DNA of 64,000 nt from Apiotrichum sp. Y4204 (Eukaryota; Basidiomycota; Tremellomycetes; Trichosporonales; Trichosporonaceae): NCBI GenBank assembly GCA_025531455.1, contig JAMYHL010000017.1:124001-188000 (forward strand). Reading direction: 5' to 3'. Below the pieces are notes generated by a model. That model searched no databases. It was not told the DNA's origin and saw nothing but the letters and a program-made list of their open reading frames with translations. Below, in pieces: positions 58,380-64,000 of the stretch. Both the position numbers and the translations under genes were made by a program. Positions within the stretch are counted from its first letter, which is position 1. Each line of letters opens with the position of its first letter.

Positions 58380-59090
58380 CTACTTTTCGGACTCGAGCAA
58401 GGGACGGCCATTCTGGGGATGACTGCTTGCAGTGGTGTTGTCCGATTCCAGAACGCATCCGGAACTGGCAGACGACGTGGTTGCAGTACTGTTCTCCGTC
58501 TGGCGGTTGGACTGCGCTTCGGCGGTCTCTCGGGCAATGAACGTCGCTTCGCGGTTACGGTCCTCGTTCTCGCGGGCCTGGGCAGTCTCGAGGGCGATCG
58601 TGCGTTCCTCGCGCTCGCGTTCCTCGCGCTCGCGCTGCTCCCTCGCTGCGCGCTCCGTCCCCGTCTCCGCAACGTGGATACCGCCAAGAGGTGGGGCGGC
58701 AGAGTACGGCCCGGTGCAGGTGGGCGTATCGGCCGCCATGTCGCCGTCCTTCTCCACATCCTTCTCCGCTGGCGGAACATACTCCTCGGTAGGCGTGTAC
58801 TTTGCGACGCGGCGCTTCTTCCTCCAAGCGCGGATAAAGAGGAAGAGAACGACAATGAGCACGATGCCGAGAACGACGCCGAGGACGATACCCAGGATCT
58901 TGGCCTGCTTGTGCGTGAGCTTGACCGTCTTTCCGCCCTTCTTGACCGTCACTGTCGGATTCCGGACCGTCGTGACGGGACTGCGGGCTTTGGTCACGGC
59001 ATCGGCGACTTTCGTCACGACGCCGCCGGCCTTGGTCCGTGGAGCTGGGACGCCGCCGCCGCCGCCTCCGCCGCCGGTCTTGGTCGCCAT
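58380..59090 (-). CDS. Single-pass membrane protein, unknown
   Basis: A single uninterrupted frame of 236 residues. It starts MATKTGGGGGGGG and has a basic Val/Thr/Lys-rich segment of about 60 residues. One hydrophobic helix follows (about 69-88, ILGIVLGVVLGIVLIVVLFL) and then RAWRKKRRVAK as a stop-transfer. The C-terminal half is charged and disordered, with a Glu/Arg-rich stretch (REQREREEREREE) that could form a helix. There is no cleavable signal peptide, and the positive-inside rule would place the C-terminal half in the cytosol. No family was recognised. Cryptic Gly-rich start and lack of introns are unusual here. Confidence 0.72.
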   Translation of the reverse strand: MATKTGGGGGGGGVPAPRTKAGGVVTKVADAVTKARSPVTTVRNPTVTVKKGGKTVKLTHKQAKILGIVLGVVLGIVLIVVLFLFIRAWRKKRRVAKYTPTEEYVPPAEKDVEKDGDMAADTPTCTGPYSAAPPLGGIHVAETGTERAAREQREREEREREERTIALETAQARENEDRNREATFIARETAEAQSNRQTENSTATTSSASSGCVLESDNTTASSHPQNGRPLLESEK

Positions 59091-60212
59091 GGTTTACGCC
59101 GGGACTCGCGGATGTGTTTGGTAGGTATGTGTCGGGCCGCGCGACGGTGTTTGTTGAGTGTGTGCGGTTGTGTTGTTGGGTAGCAGTCGAGAGCGGAAAG
59201 GAGGGGAATAAAATGTCGGATCCGCCCATTCCCAGGCTTTAATCTGCACCAGAGACGACATGCACGGGTACCGCACTGCAGTAAAGACGGCTCGATCGGT
59301 GGTCCGGGAACAAGTGAACATCTTTGTTTGTCAGGTGAGGCGCGAGGCGCTGCATCGAGCCAGTCACGGTTGTTTGTCGTCAAACACTGATCGCATTAAA
59401 GCACACTGACCCTGTCCCACAACAGTTAATCTCACTTTGACGCACTCTGCGCCTACGGCTTCATGTCCCAGGTGCCCCAAGCCCCATCTCCTGAAGGTCG
59501 GTTCCAAACCGGGCTGTGCAGACAATCAGCGATCATCCGGGCCCTGCCAAGCACGTCGGGAACCAAAAGCCAAAAGTCCAGAATCACAGAGGGCGCCAGA
59601 ATAGCCTGTGGAACAGGTGCCGAGAGGTAGAAGCTCCGTATGGAAGACTGGGTACTGTATCGAAGGATCCTGGGATCCTGGGCGCCACACGGGCAGTGCG
59701 TTGACGAATCGGAACAAGCTCTCGCCCAGCTGGCACGCTGTAGAGAAGGGCGGCATCGGCCGCAGCTGGTGGCAATGAGCAAGGTCAGCAGACCCGACTT
59801 CCAAGTGCTTCCGCACATCTGAGAGAACAAGCATGTCACACTTCTTGTAACTATTGCACCTTCCCATTTGCTTGATCCGGCGCTCTGCTGCGCCTCTCCA
59901 CTCTGTCTGCTCTGTCCTGCCCTTGTCGCGAAGTGGACTTGCGCAGCTCCCGCGATCGGATGTTATTGACAGCAGTTCCAGCCACAAATTCCTCAAGCTG
60001 CCATACAGAGTACATCTTAATCGCAAACTCATCGGCCTCTCACTCCATCTACACTGCCTTTATAGCTTTTAGGCTTTTGCTGTTGTCGGCATGTAATCGT
60101 ACACTGCGATGTCAGCGTCATCATCATGTTGACGGTGTCGTTATCCATCCCCAACTCCCATCTTTCCGAAAATCGCGCACCGTGCCCTTTTACGAGCACC
60201 GGCGATGACCTC
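59091..60212. other. Intergenic
   Basis: Promoter of the single-pass membrane protein and 3' flank of EMC6. No coding signal; CA/CT-rich near the membrane-protein start. Confidence 0.5.
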
Positions 60213-60736
60213 TCAGTAAAGTTTCGATATCCCATCACGATATCCTCTCGCCATCGCCCCTTCCTCCGTCAACTCACCATGCACGAGGGCATACCCTCCG
60301 ATCCAGAACAGCATGAACCCAAGCAGATTCTCCACCCCAAGACCCATCACGCCGATCCACCCACGCCACGTCGCAACGTGCGCCGCGCCCTGCGGCCCTG
60401 CGCCCGCATGCGCGGCCGGGACATACTTGCCGACATTGCCGTTGCACTTTACGAAGCCGACCACCAAGCCGTTGAGCAGTGCCGTCCCGAGATACAGCGC
60501 GAAGCCGGTGAGATTCGTCAGGCCAAGGATTCCCGCCACGAGGCCCGAGAAACAGGACGTGAGCTGCTGTCAGTGCTGTTCGGAGAGAGGCGCCGAAAGC
60601 CGGAGGACGATGGACCTACCGTCGCGATCGAGTCGAGCACCCGCGTGTTGTGCTGCACGCTCGCTGGATGCAGTGCACTCGCCCGCGGGGAGAACTGGGA
60701 CTGGGAAAGCGGCGCTACTGCCTCGCCGGGGTTCAT
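60213..60736 (-). CDS. EMC6: ER membrane protein complex subunit 6
   Basis: Two exons (60736-60620, 60563-60213) give 155 residues. Emc6 features are the N-terminal HNTRVLDSIAT, joined to LTSCFSGLVAGILGLTNLTGFALYL, and two more hydrophobic stretches ending GFMLFWIGGYALVHG. The EMC inserts tail-anchored and multi-pass proteins into the ER membrane, and Emc6 is one of its core membrane subunits. The protein is longer than the usual 110 or so residues because of an N-terminal extension and a longer loop between helices 2 and 3. The acceptor is CAGCAG, so one Gln could be added at the join. Confidence 0.88.
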
Positions 60737-61626
60737 GGTGTGCGGCGTGTGTCTCGGCGACGGAGTTAGAGTGTGGATGGAGGCGAGATGTTGTCGTTGA
60801 TGAAAGAGCTGGTGAAGTGCGTCACCGACGACTTGCTCGGCGTCGACTTTGTTGCGCTGGACGTAGGCGCACAGGCTCATTTGCCGTGGGCCCCACGTGA
60901 TCATTACGTATACTCACGTGGCTGTAACAGATGGATGTACGGAAATATTCAAAGTGAACAACGAATGCATATGGGCCTTTTGTGGCATAAACGACAGCCT
61001 CAGGGTGTATCCCATTGGCCATTAATCTTCACATCGCACGTCGAGATGAGGTTACCTTTCGCAGGTATTCAAGTCTACAGCATGTGCATATGGGGAAGAG
61101 GACTAGAGTGGTCGTAAAAGTGGGGTCCAAGGCCAGGGCCAACACGAGCAGAGGCCTGTCGATGGGGAACATGCTGCTCGTCTTGACACTCTCGGCCAGC
61201 AGGCCTAACGGTATCTATTCGGAAGAGCTACAGTCTGTAAGCAGCGGCAGATATAGTAAACCTCGGAGATGACACGAGCGCGACGGCCGATGATGGAAAA
61301 AGAGGAAGAAAGGACCTCAGCACTCTTCCGGCTCTTCCGGGTTGTGGCACAACGTGAGAGAACAAGAGGAAAACGTGCCAAACGTGCTGGAAAGATGAGA
61401 TCGGATACATGCCCTCTATGTTACATTATATGGTGTCTGGGCGACCGACGCCTGTCTCTATGAAGCCCACTGGATATTCGCCTGTGCAGAGGCGAATTTT
61501 TTATGAATAGATAGCAAAATGAATGATAAGGGAAAAAGGAACTAAGGGGGGGAGTTGTATATTAGGCACCTTCAATGGTGGCGAACGTGCCGAAGGCCAA
61601 TTCAAGCTGTCCACAGATATCCCCAT
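60737..61626. other. Intergenic
   Basis: Promoter of EMC6 and 3' flank of the phosphate symporter gene. Only short frames without protein character. Confidence 0.5.
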
Positions 61627-63510
61627 TTAGTTCTTGAAGTGGGGAGCGTTGAGGAGGATGCCCATGAGGAGACCAGCGAGGGTTCCGGCAATGGGGATGG
61701 TCATGACCCAGGAGAAGGCGAGGAGACCAACACGCTGGAAGTTGACGGCCTTGAGGGTACCGTTGCAGAGACCGACACCGACGGTGGCACCAGTGATGCA
61801 CATCGAGGTGGAGACGGGGAGCGAGTACTGCGAGAAGATGAGGACGGTAAGGGCGGCACCCATCTCCATGGAGCAGCCACGCGAGGGCGAGTGGTAGGTG
61901 ATCTTGTTGCCCATGACCTTCATAATGTTGTAGCCGTAGGTGACGAGACCGACCGAGATGGTGGCCGAGAGCCAGACAAGCTGCCAGATGGGGACGGGGG
62001 CCTTGGAGGCGGCGGCGTTTCCAGTCTTCCAGGTGGTGTAGATGACAGCCCAGGGGCCAGCGGCGTTACCAATGTCGTTGGCACCGTGGGCGAACGAGGC
62101 AGTGCAGGCGGTGAGAATCTGGACAAACGAGTAGGTGTGCTCGACCTCGTTGGAGTACTTGGGAGCGTGGGCGTAGACGCGGTCCATACGGTCACCCTCA
62201 GGAGTACCAGTGACACCGGACTGGGCGGCGTGGATGTCGTAGTTGAGACCGTAGAGAAGACCGCAGACAGCCATGGCGGGGATACGCTTGGCGAGCTTGA
62301 CCATGTTGTGGCGCTCGTAGATCTCACCGGGGCCAAGCTGGTTCTCGTGGAGAGTGCGCATAGCCCAGCCAAGAGGACCACGGCGCTGACGGAGCTTGGC
62401 GTGGAAGCGCTCCTGGTTCTGCTCCATGATCTGCTTGTAGGTGAGCTTGCCCTCGGTGCCGTTGATAAGGGTGGCCGGGGTGTTGGGGTACGAGAGGGCG
62501 GCGGGGGGGAGCGACTTGAACTCGTCGGGCGAGCCGTTCATGTCGTTGATCTTCTCCTGCTCAACGGGGCTCTCCTCAGCCTCGTCGTGCTGGACGACAG
62601 CGTAGTTGGGGATACGGTTACGCTCGCCGCTCTCGGGGTAGGGGCGCTTGAAGAGGAGAGGGCCCTGGAACATGTGGTACCAGCGGAGGGTGGGGTCACG
62701 CTTGATGATCATGCAGTGGAGGTAGGGGACGAAGAAGAAGGCAGCAAGGGCGGCGACACCAAAGCCGACACCGAGGGTGACGGAGGCAATGTACCATCCG
62801 GGCTTCTTGTTGAGCTTGAGGTTGGGCGAGCCCTTGTAGACGATCGAGAGGGTACAGATGGTGGCGGCGACGAGGAACCAGAGGGGAGCGGTCCAGACAG
62901 CCCAGATCGCTGGGTTCTTGCGGACGTGGACGACAAACTTGATCAAGGAGAAGATGATGGCACCGAAGCAAGCAGCGCAGGCAGGGGCCATGCCGAGACC
63001 GGCGAAAATGGCACCAAGACCCTTACCCTTGTTCCAGCCCCACTGGACCTTGCTGGCGCCGACAGTGGCAACTCCGACGCCGGCAACGGCCGAGATGAGC
63101 GAGTAGGTCGAGGAGACGTGAGCCGAGTGGCGGGTGCACCACATAACCCAGGACGAAGCGGCAGCAAGAGCACAAGTGAAGGCAAGCATCTGGACGGCGG
63201 CGTCGCCACGGAAGGCGTTGTTGGGGATGATACCGTTCTTGATGGTGTCGGCGGTACGGGCACCGACAGTAATAGCACCCAGCATCTCAAAGATGGTACC
63301 GAGGATCATCGCCTGACGGTACGAGATCGAACGGGACGAGACCGAAGTAGCCCAAGCGTTGGCAACATCGTCTGGATTCGGTCAGATGTGCCACTCTCAC
63401 CAACGACATCGCGATCGCGTCGACTTACTGGCACCGTTGTTGTATGCATCGAGCACGGCGAAGAACGTGCCAATGGCCAACACATAGCTGTATTCGTGCA
63501 GCGTCGGCAT
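61627..63510 (-). CDS. PHO89: Pho89-type sodium/phosphate symporter
   Basis: Two exons (63510-63429 and 63371-61627) give 608 residues. The PiT/Pho4 family signature occurs twice, as expected for its inverted repeats: NNGANDVANAWAT at 24-36, built only across the splice join, and FAHGANDIGNAAGPW in the second half. About ten to twelve hydrophobic segments flank a long hydrophilic loop (from about residue 265) with acidic and Pro-rich parts. Pho89 takes up inorganic phosphate with sodium, usually at alkaline pH and under phosphate limitation. Codon use is extremely biased to C/G-ending optimal codons, stronger than its neighbours, which points to high expression. A TATTTA-like element lies about 85 bases upstream. 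Confidence 0.95.
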
Positions 63511-64000
63511 CGTGAAGACGATATGTGCTTGAGGGAGTGTCGTTGGAAGAAGAGGAGGTGGGATGGGGGTGAAGAAGTGGTGGTGTGGCGGAATAAATAC
63601 CGATCAGTGGACTCGCAATGTAGCCGCCTGATGGCCGTCCGGGCCGCACTTTTTTTCGGGCGTTTCTGCCTTCCCTCTCGTCTTGATGTGCAGAGTAGTG
63701 GGCATGTTGCGCTCTGCGTTCCGTGTCGAGGTCAGTACCGTCGTATGTGTCCGCCCTCATCAGCCAGTCGGCGGATGGGCAGCTTGAATGCCTGGCGATG
63801 ATTCGCCTTGTCAGTCACACGAGGGCAGACAATGCCCAATGTTCTGCGCACGCCCGTAGCTGTCTGAGGCGCGATGCCAAGGCAAGCGAGGAGACGAAAA
63901 TACAACAGAACGTCGGTCGGACGCAAGGACAAGTCGGTGCCTGGTACGAGAGCTGAGTGGTCGTCGTCTGAGATCCGGGCTCCGGGAACCGGTCAAACGA
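63511..64000. other. Phosphate symporter promoter and flank
   Basis: Upstream DNA of the symporter gene to the window edge. It has a TATTTA-like site at 63594-63599 (minus strand). I saw no CACGTG Pho4-type site. No gene. Confidence 0.45.

Noticed and set aside
60126..60800. 224-codon frame on the plus strand
   Set aside because: Overlaps EMC6 in antisense, and EMC6 matches its family.
1..64000. CRISPR arrays, bacterial operons or prophage
   Set aside because: Spliced genes and the fungal gene set show a eukaryotic nuclear window; the repeats are microsatellites and simple tandem duplications.

Overview
This is nuclear DNA from a basidiomycete yeast, most likely a tremellomycete and plausibly of the Trichosporonales; the placement is inference. 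Almost every gene is cut by several very short introns, mostly 35-60 bases, that begin GTGAGT/GTGGGT/GTAAGT and end with a CTGAC- or CTAAC-like branch site a few bases before the CAG. The DNA is GC-rich, promoters carry pyrimidine-rich leaders, and the gene set is fungal (Dcp1, Tim10, Tam41, a Ypk-type kinase, Pho89-type and Git1-type transporters, a Cpl1-like secreted protein). I resolved 23 protein genes. Exon joins were checked by reading phase and add up to whole codons in every complete gene. No rRNA, tRNA, CRISPR or autonomous transposon could be supported.

Layout. From 1 to 12.9 kb the window is gene-dense: a TPR protein (cut by the window edge), a Gfa/CENP-V zinc protein, a Ypk1/Gad8-type AGC kinase, SAP18, mitochondrial Tam41, NEDD8-conjugating enzyme Ubc12, KEOPS subunit Pcc1 and a medium-chain reductase. 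From 14.3 to 21.2 kb there are two MFS transporters, one sugar-transporter-like and one Git1-like. Then comes a 6.7 kb stretch without a recognisable gene, which leads into a 1204-residue disordered protein whose gene starts with a 15-codon exon and a 1.9 kb intron. From 34 to 48.6 kb genes are dense again: an RluA-type pseudouridine synthase, a small secreted protein, a mercaptopyruvate sulfurtransferase, Tim10, an Oca4-like protein without its catalytic cysteine, decapping subunit Dcp1 and a class III aminotransferase.

From 48.6 to 61.6 kb the window is gene-poor and richer in secreted or membrane proteins: a TATA-driven intronless small secreted cysteine protein, a Cpl1-like secreted protein, a single-pass membrane protein and ER-membrane-complex subunit Emc6. 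The window ends with a Pho89-type sodium/phosphate symporter.

The genes do not form a pathway cluster. Several are divergent pairs sharing a short promoter (SAP18/TAM41, UBC12/PCC1, OCA4-like/DCP1). I saw no clearly new multi-gene system. The points most worth a second look are the unusually long first intron, the predicted Oca4-like pseudophosphatase, the transporters with micro-exons, and the secreted proteins in gene-poor DNA.
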